NCBI GenBank assembly: GCA_050953445.1
Contig: JBMNMS010000001.1
Coordinates: 372,001 to 436,000, forward strand
DNA from: JBMNMS01 sp050953445
Lineage (GTDB): Bacteria > Bacillota > Clostridia > Peptostreptococcales > Anaerovoracaceae
Length of the DNA: 64,000 nucleotides
Direction: 5' to 3'
Below the pieces are notes generated by a model that saw nothing but the letters and a program-made list of their open reading frames with translations, did not search any database and was not told where the DNA came from. Below, piece by piece: positions 35,474-43,759 of this stretch; position 1 is the first letter of the stretch; every line of letters starts with the position of its first letter. The translations under genes and the position numbers were made by a program.

Positions 35474-35641
35474 ATGGCTAATACCAACGCAAACCCAAGC
35501 ATTGAGTGTGTCGTGACAAATTGCAAGTATCATTGCGATACCGAGGACTACTGTTCATTGGACAGCATTATAGTGGGATGTCATGAAGAACACCCTACCA
35601 AAGCGGAGTGTACAGACTGTCAGTCCTTTGAAATTAAATAG
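35474..35641 (+). CDS. DUF1540 domain protein
   Basis: A 55-residue cysteine-rich protein of the DUF1540 family, small proteins common in spore-forming Firmicutes with no known function. Six of its seven cysteines fit the family spacing: ECVVTNCKYHC, DYCSL, then AECTDCQSF; the extra one is in IVGCHEE. A zinc-binding fold is likely. AAGGAGGTGG stands upstream of the ATG. It lies between the divergent maf operon and sigK. Confidence 0.9.
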   Translation: MANTNANPSIECVVTNCKYHCDTEDYCSLDSIIVGCHEEHPTKAECTDCQSFEIK

Positions 35642-35654
35642 TTTATGTCCACTG

Positions 35655-35682
35655 TTATAAGGCGGTATTTGCCGCCTTATAA
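35655..35682 (+). terminator. Hairpin after the DUF1540 gene
   Basis: Perfect 11-bp stem TTATAAGGCGG / CCGCCTTATAA with a 6-base loop, 13 bases after the DUF1540 stop. The following sequence is AT-rich but lacks a clean T run, so termination may be partial. Confidence 0.6.
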
Positions 35683-35794
35683 ATATTGTACCCAAACTTT
35701 TCCCGAATCATTTGCAAGGGACATACACCACCAACCCCTTTTCTGCATATTACTGATTATACATCTCTTTATGTTAAGGAAAGGAGCTATCGCC

Positions 35795-36511
35795 ATGAGT
35801 CTATCCCTGCTATTCGCTTCCCTCCTGCTTACAAACCCGTTAATTCTACTGCCTTCCTATGTCTCCACAGGGAATTCTTTTCCCCAACCCCTTACCGATA
35901 AGGAAGAAGCTGAGTATTTGTTGCGATTTGAAAACGGTGATTCGGAAGCCAAAGATGTTCTTGTAGAGAAAAACCTTCGTCTTGTCGCCCATGTGGTAAA
36001 AAAATATAGCAGTCCCGGCAAGAACCCCGATGACCTTATTTCCATTGGGACCATAGGTTTAATCAAGGCAGTAAACACCTTCAACAGAAAAAAATCTGTA
36101 CGACTGGCAACTTACGCAGCCCGATGCATAGAAAACGAAATCCTAATGCATCTTCGAAACACCAAGAAATGCCGGGCCGAAGTGTCCATTAACGAACCCA
36201 TAGGTACGGATAAGGATGGAAACGAGATAAGCTTTAATGATATTTTAGGAACTGATGACGATTTTATCATCCAATGCATCGACACGAAAATCCAAATCCG
36301 CAGGCTTTATAAGGCAATCGAAAATCTACTGACACCTCGTGAAAAGGAAGTGATATTTTCCCGGTTCGGCCTCCTGGGAAGCCGTAGGAAAACCCAGCGG
36401 GAAGTAGCTATGGACCTTGGAATAAGTCGCTCATATGTTAGCCGCATAGAAAAGAAAGCTGTCCATAAGCTTAAAGAGGCTTTCGGAGATCTTCAATACG
36501 ATTTTTTATAG
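35795..36511 (+). CDS. sigK: Sporulation sigma factor SigK (pro-form)
   Basis: Late mother-cell sigma factor that directs coat and maturation genes. The ATG at 35795, preceded by AAAGGAG, gives 238 residues; the frame is open further upstream but without a ribosome binding site. The N-terminus is a hydrophobic pro-sequence (about 1-22) followed by NSFPQPL, as in Bacillus pro-SigK. Region 2 contains NLRLVAHVVKKYSSPG and DLISIGTIGLIKAVNTF; region 4 contains REVAMDLGISRSYVSRIEKKA. The gene is intact, with no skin-type interruption. Its 3' end overlaps the convergent pilT-like gene by 41 bases. Confidence 0.95.
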   Translation: MSLSLLFASLLLTNPLILLPSYVSTGNSFPQPLTDKEEAEYLLRFENGDSEAKDVLVEKNLRLVAHVVKKYSSPGKNPDDLISIGTIGLIKAVNTFNRKKSVRLATYAARCIENEILMHLRNTKKCRAEVSINEPIGTDKDGNEISFNDILGTDDDFIIQCIDTKIQIRRLYKAIENLLTPREKEVIFSRFGLLGSRRKTQREVAMDLGISRSYVSRIEKKAVHKLKEAFGDLQYDFL

Positions 36512-37547
36512 TCCCTTTATTTAAGCAATTATTGATGACAACATCCTCGGAAATCAATCCATCCTTATATAGTTCCAACAAACTGATATCCATGGATCGC
36601 ATACCCTCCTGCCTCCCAGCCATTATTGCACCATCAATCTGATTGCTCTTAGCCTCCCTTATCATATTTCGTATAGCCGAATTTACATTCATAATTTCAA
36701 ACACTGGGATTATCTTCTCATCTATAGTGGATATAAGCTGCTGTGATACCACAACTTGAAGGACATATGCCAGTTGAATGCGTATTTGCTCCTGTTGGTT
36801 TTGAGGAAAGACATCGATAATTCGATCTATAGTATTGGCAGCCCCTATGGTATGAAGGGTGGATAGAACCAGGTGCCCTGTTTCCGCAGCAGTTATAGCC
36901 GTTTTGATTGTTTCATAGTCCCTTAGTTCACCTAAAAGAATAACATTAGGCGCCTGCCTTAATGCAGCCCGAAGACCGGTGACGTAATCCGTTGTATCCA
37001 CACCTATCTCCCTTTGGGTAACGATGCTCTTTTTATGCCGGTGCAAATATTCTATCGGGTCCTCCAGGGTTATTACATGTGCATTGCGATTCCTGTTAAT
37101 CTGATCGATGATACATGCTAGGGTGGTACTTTTTCCGCTGCCTGCGGGACCGGTAATCAGGGTAAGCCCCTTTTTCATACCAGCAACAGCCATTACCTCT
37201 TCCGGTATGTTAATGTCCGTGTATTTGGGAAGCTCAAAGGTAATAACTCTTATGACAGCAGCCAGGGATCCCCTTTGGAGAAACACATTTACCCTGAACC
37301 TGGATACCCCGGGCAAGGAAAACGAAAAATCATCATCCCCTTTATCCAATATGTTATCCATTTTACGATCGGTCGTAAGATCATAGATTTCCCTGACCAA
37401 TTCAATCATATCATCGGTGTGCAAGGGTTTCGAATCACATATAATTATCTTATCACCTTTTTTGTAGGCTCTTGCAGTTCCCGGTATCAGGAATATGTCG
37501 GACACCCCCATATTTACAGCTTCTTTAAGCATATTTATGACCTTCAT
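36471..37547 (-). CDS. pilT: PilT-type motor ATPase
   Basis: Secretion-family hexameric ATPase of the PilT branch, which normally powers pilus retraction. The 358-residue protein has an N-terminal PAS-like domain, Walker A GPAGSGKSTTL near 134, the Asp box around HVITLEDPIEYLH near 156, Walker B VILLGELRDYET near 199, the His box GHLVLSTLHTIGA near 222, and the PilT-type AIRNMIREAK near 292. It is the last gene of the local filament-like operon, joined to the previous gene by an ATGA overlap. No PilB-type assembly ATPase is encoded nearby. Confidence 0.92.
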   Translation of the reverse strand: MKVINMLKEAVNMGVSDIFLIPGTARAYKKGDKIIICDSKPLHTDDMIELVREIYDLTTDRKMDNILDKGDDDFSFSLPGVSRFRVNVFLQRGSLAAVIRVITFELPKYTDINIPEEVMAVAGMKKGLTLITGPAGSGKSTTLACIIDQINRNRNAHVITLEDPIEYLHRHKKSIVTQREIGVDTTDYVTGLRAALRQAPNVILLGELRDYETIKTAITAAETGHLVLSTLHTIGAANTIDRIIDVFPQNQQEQIRIQLAYVLQVVVSQQLISTIDEKIIPVFEIMNVNSAIRNMIREAKSNQIDGAIMAGRQEGMRSMDISLLELYKDGLISEDVVINNCLNKGTIKNRIEDLRKPL

Positions 37548-38047
37548 CCTCCGTCACCTCCTGACCAAACCTTTATAGAGTCATCAATAATATGTTCCTG
37601 AGTGTTTATAATTTTCCACAATTCCACCCTGTAGTTTTTCTGACCGCCGGCAACTCTTTCCCTATCCGATCTTTCTACCTCAACAGACAAAACCTGTCTA
37701 TCGTTTAAAGGGATTGCACATTTAATGATTCCAGTGCTACTGCAATAATTTTCGCCAAAGTATGATTTAAGCCTTTCCTCATATCCCTCAGGACCGCTTT
37801 TAGCGGCAACAGCAATCTTATAATTCACATCTTTTAGCCATTCTTCTCCAAGCCCATCGGCCTTATAAAAATCCTGTACCGCTTCCGCACTCTTATGTGC
37901 AAGCCTGCTGTCTGCAATGGACGATGATAGAGCCAGGATGCTAAGGACTGCCAGGCAAAGAACGATAAATATTAGGATCAACGAAAGAAATCCCGATTGC
38001 AATATCTTCTCGTCCTTCCTGTTTATCGTAATCCTGTCAAAACTCAT
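37544..38047 (-). CDS. PilX-like membrane-anchored protein of the filament operon
   Basis: A 167-residue protein not identified to a named family. After a basic cytoplasmic lead ending in KILQSGF comes one hydrophobic helix (about 21-44) and an extracytoplasmic domain of about 120 residues with KSAEAVQDFYKADGLGEEWL, resembling the start of PilX-type minor pilins. The canonical Gly-Phe cleavage site is not clear, though SGF at 18-20 is a candidate. It overlaps the upstream gene by 11 bases and the PilT gene by four. Confidence 0.75.
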   Translation of the reverse strand: MSFDRITINRKDEKILQSGFLSLILIFIVLCLAVLSILALSSSIADSRLAHKSAEAVQDFYKADGLGEEWLKDVNYKIAVAAKSGPEGYEERLKSYFGENYCSSTGIIKCAIPLNDRQVLSVEVERSDRERVAGGQKNYRVELWKIINTQEHIIDDSIKVWSGGDGG

Positions 38048-38504
38048 CTGTCACCTCCCACCATTCCTGCGGCAGATACCTTTTTACTTCAAGTTGGCAT
38101 ACCGATTCCCATCGGTGGCTCTTCTGCTTTTCTACCCTAATTACAGAAATTAGCATTCCATCTTCAATTTCAATATCCACATTCAGTCCAAAATAGCTTA
38201 TATCAAGTGGTACCGATGCAAAGTTCTCGTCATAATAGGATTCGTAGCCTCCGCCCTCCTTTTTAGAAAGAAGTAATATCTTTTCCATATTGTAATCAAG
38301 ACTTTGCAAATCAGAAGCCTTTATGCACTCCGCAACACTCTGGGTAAGTAAAAGGCTGCGATTCAATTCATAGCCGTCTCTGCTGATTATTTCGGCCTTT
38401 GCAAATGCCAAAATGCAGATTACCGAACATAGAGCAAAAAACAATATGGTAAATATCAATTCTATTAGAAAGCTCTGGGATTTAAATAGGCCTATCTTGT
38501 TCAA
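38037..38504 (-). CDS. Minor-pilin-like protein of the filament operon
   Basis: A 155-residue protein with a short lead (MNKIGLFKSQ), then SFLIELIF opening a hydrophobic helix (about 11-35), and a soluble C-terminal domain with predicted beta strands. The SFLIE segment has the glutamate at position 5 of a type IV prepilin, but Gln replaces the usual Gly at -1, so processing by a standard prepilin peptidase is doubtful. It overlaps both neighbours by a few bases, so the set is probably translated together. Confidence 0.75.
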   Translation of the reverse strand: MNKIGLFKSQSFLIELIFTILFFALCSVICILAFAKAEIISRDGYELNRSLLLTQSVAECIKASDLQSLDYNMEKILLLSKKEGGGYESYYDENFASVPLDISYFGLNVDIEIEDGMLISVIRVEKQKSHRWESVCQLEVKRYLPQEWWEVTDEF

Positions 38505-38992
38505 TGCCTCTCACCTGCCGCTTTTTCACTACGGGGAAACAAAAACATTTGACAATTATCCTTACCGCCGGCCACCTTCAACAATTGTTTCTCCCTTGAA
38601 AAAACAATTGTTTCGGTATCCATTATAATCATTCCTTCACTTATATCCAGGTCGTTTCCTCTTCTTACGAACATCTCCATGAGTTTTCCATCCATCAGAT
38701 AAATTAAAGTATCATATTTAGCTCCGGAAATAGTCTGTCCTAAACGCAATACCTTTTCATCTGAATAATCAACAACTTCTAACATGCCCCCCTCATCTGA
38801 TTGCCTCACCTTGTTAGCCACATAATAAAAAGGAGTGCATTCTCTAAATACTGCATCTGACCGTCCCGAAATGTTTTCATATACCTGAGCTCCGATTATT
38901 ATTGTAAAAAAACCGCACAAAACAACAGTAAACAACAGTAAAATATTGAATGTGAGCAGTACCATACTGCCTATGTCCCATCTCCGCCTCAT
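38501..38992 (-). CDS. DUF4860-type membrane-anchored protein of the filament operon
   Basis: A 163-residue protein with a basic lead (MRRRWDIGS), one hydrophobic helix (about 10-33) and an extracytoplasmic domain containing YYVANKVRQSDEGG and a C-terminal strand-rich part. I believe it belongs to DUF4860, a family seen with PilC- and PilT-type genes in Clostridia; function unknown. It overlaps the next gene by four bases and abuts the previous one. Confidence 0.7.
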   Translation of the reverse strand: MRRRWDIGSMVLLTFNILLLFTVVLCGFFTIIIGAQVYENISGRSDAVFRECTPFYYVANKVRQSDEGGMLEVVDYSDEKVLRLGQTISGAKYDTLIYLMDGKLMEMFVRRGNDLDISEGMIIMDTETIVFSREKQLLKVAGGKDNCQMFLFPRSEKAAGERH

Positions 38993-39294
38993 CAGATACC
39001 ATCACCACCCTTTTCTATAAGGGTTATTTCCGGCATAATGTTCGATGCAAAAATCTCGTAATGCACAGCAAATCTGCTATAATTTACCCTTACACCGTAA
39101 TGGTTTTCTAAGTATTTAATATCCGGCGGATAAATCCCCTCCACCGCATAGCATGTAAGCAATGCCCTTCGTATAGCCCTTTCTTGGATATGAGACTCCT
39201 CTGATTCTGCGATTGCCGAAAACCAATCGGTTCCCATTATAAAAAATGACAGTACTATACTAAAAATAATTAAATATCCTGCAAGCTTTTTCAT
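38992..39294 (-). CDS. Small pilin-like protein of the filament operon
   Basis: A 100-residue protein with one N-terminal hydrophobic helix (about 4-22) and a segment RRALLTCYAVEGIYPPDIKYLENHYG that resembles the helix-to-loop part of type IV pilins, where the YPP motif is common. No standard class III cleavage site is visible. It follows the platform-protein gene by eight bases. Confidence 0.7.
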   Translation of the reverse strand: MKKLAGYLIIFSIVLSFFIMGTDWFSAIAESEESHIQERAIRRALLTCYAVEGIYPPDIKYLENHYGVRVNYSRFAVHYEIFASNIMPEITLIEKGGDGI

Positions 39295-39302
39295 TTCTTT
39301 TC

Positions 39303-40328
39303 CTAACCGATTGATGCCATTATCTCTATGAGCGGAACCATGACAGACATAAGTATCAACCCCACTGTAAATGTCATAGTGACTACCAAAATCGGCTCTA
39401 TCCTTCCAACCGCCTTTGCTATGGCCTCGTCACCATCCCGCCCATATCTATCCGACAGGTACTGAAATGCTGATTCCAGCTTACCTGTCCTACCACCTAC
39501 CCTGATCATTTGAAGCTCCATATTGCTAAAAATCTCAGTATCATCAAGGACCTTATTGAAATCCTCTCCCCCATCGATTCTGCCCTTGGCCTGAAACACC
39601 TTTTCCGCCAGCATCCTTTCTTCCATGATTTCCGAGGCTAACTCCATGGCCGCCCCCAAGTCCATACCGCTGGATATGGCCAGGGACATAACCGAGGCAA
39701 ACCGCCTTTTAGCTATCATGGCTCCCACCTTCGTACGTTGCTTTAATACATGTAAAAAACCTTCTGACCATTTAATATTTCTTTTATTCCCCCAAAAATG
39801 GAATAATAGAAAACCCAATGCAAGGGCACCGAAAAATATCAGGAGTCCAAGGGTCACAGCCCCTCCAAGCTCAATAGCTTTTTTAATTGCAGTGTTGCTC
39901 TGTGCCCCTAACTGAACATATACCTGATCGAAGACCGGGAGCACCTTGGTTATCAGTACAAAGAGCACCACCAGAAGAATCATAATCATGGTCAGGGGAT
40001 AAAAAACAGCATCCCTGATGGCCTTTGCCAACGCTCTTTCATCCTCATAATACTGTGCCAAGGCCTGCATAACCACATCTAAATTTCCGGTTTCATAACC
40101 TACCTTTGACATTTTAATAACGTAGTCGGGAAACAGTCCGGTGTTTTCCATAGCCTTTCCAAGGGGCACCCCCCCCAACACATCTTCCCTCATCTGGGTC
40201 AGCATCTCCCTTTCCCTTGCCGTGGCCGCATCACCCCTCATTACTTCCAGGCCAACATCAAGGGGTATCCCCGTTTCTATAATAAATGAGATTTGTTTAC
40301 AAAAAGCGGATATCTTATCTGCATTCAC
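39303..40328 (-). CDS. pilC: GspF/PilC-type inner membrane platform protein
   Basis: Membrane platform of type II secretion and type IV pilus systems, which couples the motor ATPase to the growing filament. Two T2SSF domains are visible (about 5-125 and 205-330), the first with QISFIIETGIPL and FPDYVIKMSKVGYETGNL, the second with SLAISSGMDLGAAMELA and MIRVGGRTGKLESAF; three membrane helices lie near 110-133, 160-183 and 312-335. A frame from TTG at 40343 exists, but GTG at 40328 with GGGGGG seven bases upstream is the better start (341 residues). First gene of the filament operon. Confidence 0.9.
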   Translation of the reverse strand: MNADKISAFCKQISFIIETGIPLDVGLEVMRGDAATAREREMLTQMREDVLGGVPLGKAMENTGLFPDYVIKMSKVGYETGNLDVVMQALAQYYEDERALAKAIRDAVFYPLTMIMILLVVLFVLITKVLPVFDQVYVQLGAQSNTAIKKAIELGGAVTLGLLIFFGALALGFLLFHFWGNKRNIKWSEGFLHVLKQRTKVGAMIAKRRFASVMSLAISSGMDLGAAMELASEIMEERMLAEKVFQAKGRIDGGEDFNKVLDDTEIFSNMELQMIRVGGRTGKLESAFQYLSDRYGRDGDEAIAKAVGRIEPILVVTMTFTVGLILMSVMVPLIEIMASIG

Positions 40329-40363
40329 CTTATTTCCCCCCAACGTGAAAAGTATTACATTTA

Positions 40364-40392
40364 ATGATAATATAATAGCTTTAATACGTCAA
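40364..40392 (-). promoter_or_regulatory. Predicted SigA-type promoter of the filament operon
   Basis: Minus strand TTGACG (40387-40392), 17-base spacer, TATCAT (40364-40369); five of six matches in each hexamer, about 36 bases before the GTG start. The operon therefore probably starts here and is not part of a sporulation regulon by this promoter. Confidence 0.6.
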
Positions 40393-40407
40393 TTCTAACA
40401 AATTCCC

Positions 40408-40436
40408 TAAAAAGAAGCATCGACCTATGTCGATGC
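40408..40436 (-). terminator. Terminator after the transglutaminase gene
   Basis: Minus strand GCATCGAC-ATAG-GTCGATGC followed by TTCTTTTT. It separates the lipoprotein transcript from the filament operon promoter just downstream. Confidence 0.75.
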
Positions 40437-40469
40437 CTCCCTTATAGTTTTTTCTTTCAGATTAACATT

Positions 40470-41411
40470 TTAATAACAATACTTTGCAACATAATTTGCC
40501 TCATTCTTAATGTATTCCATCACCTTTTGACTCCTTCCACCGCTGGAAGCAAAGGTGGGATCCATCAATTGCCACCTTTCACCATCGAAGAAAATTGCTG
40601 CATCTACCCATCCTTTTTCCTTCAAATACACATTTACCCAGGCATGATATATCTCTCCCGTATAGCCTACCACCAGCTTAGAGGGTATGTTCTGACTTCT
40701 TAGCATGGATACCATAACGGCCGCATAATCGAAGCAAATTCCTTTTTTGCTGGCAAGTATTTCATCTACCTTTGGCAAATATCCGGATTGAACACTTTTG
40801 GCCTTGCTATAGTCATATGTAAAGTTATCGACTACATAATTATATACCGCCTTCAGTTTACCTAAGGAATCGTCGGTACCCGCCGTCAATTCCATTCCCT
40901 TTTTGACCACCTCTGAATCCACAGTGTAGTTCACATACTGGTTGGGATAAAGGAAGGAAACAAATTCATCCTGCAGCTTCACATCAATGGTTTTTCCATA
41001 TGCCTGAGAATATTGATTCCCCGAAATATTTTCGAAAACCTTAATGCCATATTTCCCACTTCCCTCTGACAAGGGAAATATCTCATATGCATCCCTGGAA
41101 TTCAAATCATAGGTATATGTTGCCTTTCCCTCCTTGGATATCTGTACCTTTATTTTGGCGTTTTTACCATTGTACTTGATCATCAGATAACCCTGGCTCG
41201 TATTTGATGCATCGATGTTTATTAGGTTGTTTCCAAATGTCACTATTCCCGATTTTTCCGGCATTAAAAGGCTTCTTTTTTCAGGCTGATTATAAAGGGG
41301 CACTTCCATCGGCTCCAATGAAATCTGTTGGGCTCCACAGGCAGAGAATATACCCATGGCTAAAATTACAGAAACAATCAAGCAAACAGTTCTGTTACTG
41401 GCATTTATCAT
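40470..41411 (-). CDS. Lipoprotein with a transglutaminase-like (papain-fold) domain
   Basis: A predicted extracytoplasmic lipoprotein: a hydrophobic signal segment ends in a lipobox-like IFSACG near residue 24. The C-terminal half (about 200-300) is a transglutaminase-like domain with the Cys-His-Asp triad in KKGICFDYAAV, IYHAWVNVY and MDPTF. Such domains act as proteases or amidases as often as crosslinkers, so the reaction is unknown. The ATG at 41411 is favoured over the one at 41423 because GGTGA lies at suitable spacing. Monocistronic. Confidence 0.85.
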   Translation of the reverse strand: MINASNRTVCLIVSVILAMGIFSACGAQQISLEPMEVPLYNQPEKRSLLMPEKSGIVTFGNNLINIDASNTSQGYLMIKYNGKNAKIKVQISKEGKATYTYDLNSRDAYEIFPLSEGSGKYGIKVFENISGNQYSQAYGKTIDVKLQDEFVSFLYPNQYVNYTVDSEVVKKGMELTAGTDDSLGKLKAVYNYVVDNFTYDYSKAKSVQSGYLPKVDEILASKKGICFDYAAVMVSMLRSQNIPSKLVVGYTGEIYHAWVNVYLKEKGWVDAAIFFDGERWQLMDPTFASSGGRSQKVMEYIKNEANYVAKYCY

Positions 41412-41462
41412 TATTATCACCATCCTTCGTCGAATATAGCCATAAGATTAACCATAAGTTGA

Positions 41463-41492
41463 ATTATACTATGATTTTACACTATATTTCAA
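41463..41492 (-). promoter_or_regulatory. Predicted SigA-type promoter of the transglutaminase gene
   Basis: Minus strand TTGAAA (41487-41492), 18-base spacer, perfect TATAAT (41463-41468). Confidence 0.6.
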
Positions 41493-41530
41493 AATTAGGC
41501 AACTGATAAAGCTATAATAATCCAATTTGT

Positions 41531-42769
41531 TTAAAGTGAATGGATGAATAATCCACTTCCCAACTTTGGCTCAAACCATGTGGACTTAGGGGGCATTACC
41601 AGGCCCGCATCCGAAACCGCAAGCAGATCCGAAATAGATACCGGATAAAGGGCAAAGGCCACCTTCATATCCTCCCTAACCCTATCAATCAATCCTTCCA
41701 GTCCTCTAATCCCACCTACGAAATCGATGCGATTGTCTATGCGGGGATCCTTTATTCCAAGCACCGGGCCGAGAACATTGTCCTGCAAAATGGACACATC
41801 CAGCCCCTTTATGGGATCTTCCTTAATGAATTCATCCCTTACAGTAAGCTTGTACCATTTGGGAGGCAGATACATTGAAAACATATGCTTTCTTTCTGGA
41901 AGGCAGGATTTCTCCCCCACATCTTCTATGATAAAGACCTTTTCCAGTACATCTAAAAATCCCTTTTCCGTCAATCCATTAAGATCTTTTACCACCCGAT
42001 TGTAGTCAAAAATCTTTAAATCTCTATCCGGAAAAATGACGGCCATGAAAAAATTAAACTCTTCATCCCCCGTATAGCCGGGATTCTCCTCCCGGCGCTT
42101 CAACCCTACCTTCACTGCGGATGCAGAGCGATGGTGACCATCGGCAATATATAGGTCCGATATGCCTTCAAATTGCCTTCTTATTGATGCTACAACACCA
42201 TCATCATCTATGATCCATAGAAGGTGTCCGATTCCGTCCTCCGTTATAAAGTCATATTCAGGTTCATGTCCTTCTATCCAATTCTCCAAAAGTGTCCGTA
42301 AATCCTTCTCATCCCTGTATGTGAGAAATACCGGCTCAGTATTAGCATTGCAAACGTCAAAATGGTTGATACGATCCAGCTCTTTTTCTATTCTGGTGAA
42401 TTCATGCTTCTTAATGGTGTCGTCCAGATATTCATCGATGGAAACACATCCCACAATGCCTGTCTGGATGCGCCCATCCATTATCTGACGATAAATGTAC
42501 AGCATGGGCTTTTCCTCACGTATCATTATTCCCCTTTTAATGAAATCCTCTATATTATCCCTTGCCTTCTCGTAGACCTGTCTATCATATGGATTTTCTT
42601 GCAGCGGCAATTCAATTTCAGATCTACAAATCCGCAGAAAACTGTATGGGTTTCCCTCGGCCATATCCGCCGCTTCATTGCGATTCATAACATCATAAGG
42701 TAGGGATACCACCCTATCCGCATATTCTTTTGCCGGCCTTACCGCCGCAAAGGGTCGTACTGTCGCCAT
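41531..42769 (-). CDS. DUF1015 family protein
   Basis: A 412-residue cytoplasmic protein of the DUF1015 family, whose members are often annotated only as HTH- or SpoOJ-related without experimental support. Recognisable family features are the opening VRPFAAVRPAKEYADRVVSLPYDV, the YIADGHHRSASA motif near 205, and the C-terminal MPPKSTWFEPKLGSGL. The conserved HHR and Asp residues suggest an enzyme, but no reaction is established. It is transcribed alone. Confidence 0.88.
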   Translation of the reverse strand: MATVRPFAAVRPAKEYADRVVSLPYDVMNRNEAADMAEGNPYSFLRICRSEIELPLQENPYDRQVYEKARDNIEDFIKRGIMIREEKPMLYIYRQIMDGRIQTGIVGCVSIDEYLDDTIKKHEFTRIEKELDRINHFDVCNANTEPVFLTYRDEKDLRTLLENWIEGHEPEYDFITEDGIGHLLWIIDDDGVVASIRRQFEGISDLYIADGHHRSASAVKVGLKRREENPGYTGDEEFNFFMAVIFPDRDLKIFDYNRVVKDLNGLTEKGFLDVLEKVFIIEDVGEKSCLPERKHMFSMYLPPKWYKLTVRDEFIKEDPIKGLDVSILQDNVLGPVLGIKDPRIDNRIDFVGGIRGLEGLIDRVREDMKVAFALYPVSISDLLAVSDAGLVMPPKSTWFEPKLGSGLFIHSL

Positions 42770-42873
42770 AATCCGTTCCTCTTTTCTTATATTTCTTTTG
42801 TGTTTTAAGATGATGTATATTTTCTTTTGTAAAAGGCCATATTATTTTAAAGTGTAATAAAGGGTATGATGGG

Positions 42874-43095
42874 ATGAAACGATACAAACACTCGATTAAA
42901 GGGGGCCGCGTCCACAGGAAGCAGATAAAAAAACGTCTTCTCTTTGTCACGGTCTGTTATTGTCTAATGCTATTATCCCTTACTTTTCGTCTGTATCATA
43001 TCCAGGTCATTACGGGGATAGAAAATCTGGAATCATTGACAACACCCGGTGAAATAATCCAGTTGGTCTTAAAAAAAATGCCCGTAATCAAATAG
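42874..43095 (+). CDS. Possible small single-pass membrane protein
   Basis: A 73-residue frame in the gap between DUF1015 and cmk, not opposite any gene except for its last eight bases over the cmk stop. It has a very basic lead (MKRYKHSIKGGRVHRKQIKKR), one hydrophobic helix (about 23-42) and a short tail, a sensible topology. The ribosome binding site (GGTATGATGGG) is poor and no family is recognised, so it may be spurious. Confidence 0.45.
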   Translation: MKRYKHSIKGGRVHRKQIKKRLLFVTVCYCLMLLSLTFRLYHIQVITGIENLESLTTPGEIIQLVLKKMPVIK

Positions 43096-43759
43096 ATTTT
43101 CCTTTTTCTTCGCAAACACCTATAACCCTATCCACCACCTCTAATATGGACAGGGATGTTGCATCAACCTCTACCGCATCCAATGCTTTCCTCAAAGGAT
43201 TCAATTCCCTGTTGCAGTCATTATAATCCCTTTCAGCCATATCCCTTTCAACCTGATTCAAATCAATCTCCACGCCCTTTTCCTTCATTTCCATCCACCG
43301 CCGTTTTGCCCTTTCCTCCAATGATGCTGTAAGAAAAATTTTGCAATCGGCATTTGGCAGTACATTATTGCCAATATCCCTTCCATCCATTACCACGCTC
43401 CTGTTCTTTACCATATCCCTTTGCGCTTGAACAAGCTTCTCCCTTACCATGGGTAACGCCGAAACTTTCGATGCCATTTTCCCCACCTCCGGTGTCCTGA
43501 TCTTATCGCTTACATTCTCACCGTCTAAGGTCACGTGGCCCTGGTCAAAATCAATATAAGTGCTGTCCAGCATTTTCTGCAATACATTGTGATCCTCACA
43601 GTCTAAGCCCTCTTTTAAAACCTTCAGTCCAAGTGCCCGGTACATGGCACCTGTATCTATATAGTCTATTCCCAATCTTTCCGCTACCAATCGGGCAATC
43701 GTGCTTTTGCCTGCGCCGGAGGGCCCATCAATCGAAATTTGAAACACCTTATTACTCAT
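43088..43759 (-). CDS. cmk: Cytidylate kinase
   Basis: Phosphorylates CMP and dCMP with ATP. The 223-residue product has the P-loop ISIDGPSGAGKSTIA near 8, DTGAMYRALGL near 35, and VMDGRDIGNNVLPNADCKIFLTA in part near 122. It overlaps nrdR by four bases (ATGA), suggesting translational coupling. Confidence 0.96.
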   Translation of the reverse strand: MSNKVFQISIDGPSGAGKSTIARLVAERLGIDYIDTGAMYRALGLKVLKEGLDCEDHNVLQKMLDSTYIDFDQGHVTLDGENVSDKIRTPEVGKMASKVSALPMVREKLVQAQRDMVKNRSVVMDGRDIGNNVLPNADCKIFLTASLEERAKRRWMEMKEKGVEIDLNQVERDMAERDYNDCNRELNPLRKALDAVEVDATSLSILEVVDRVIGVCEEKGKSI

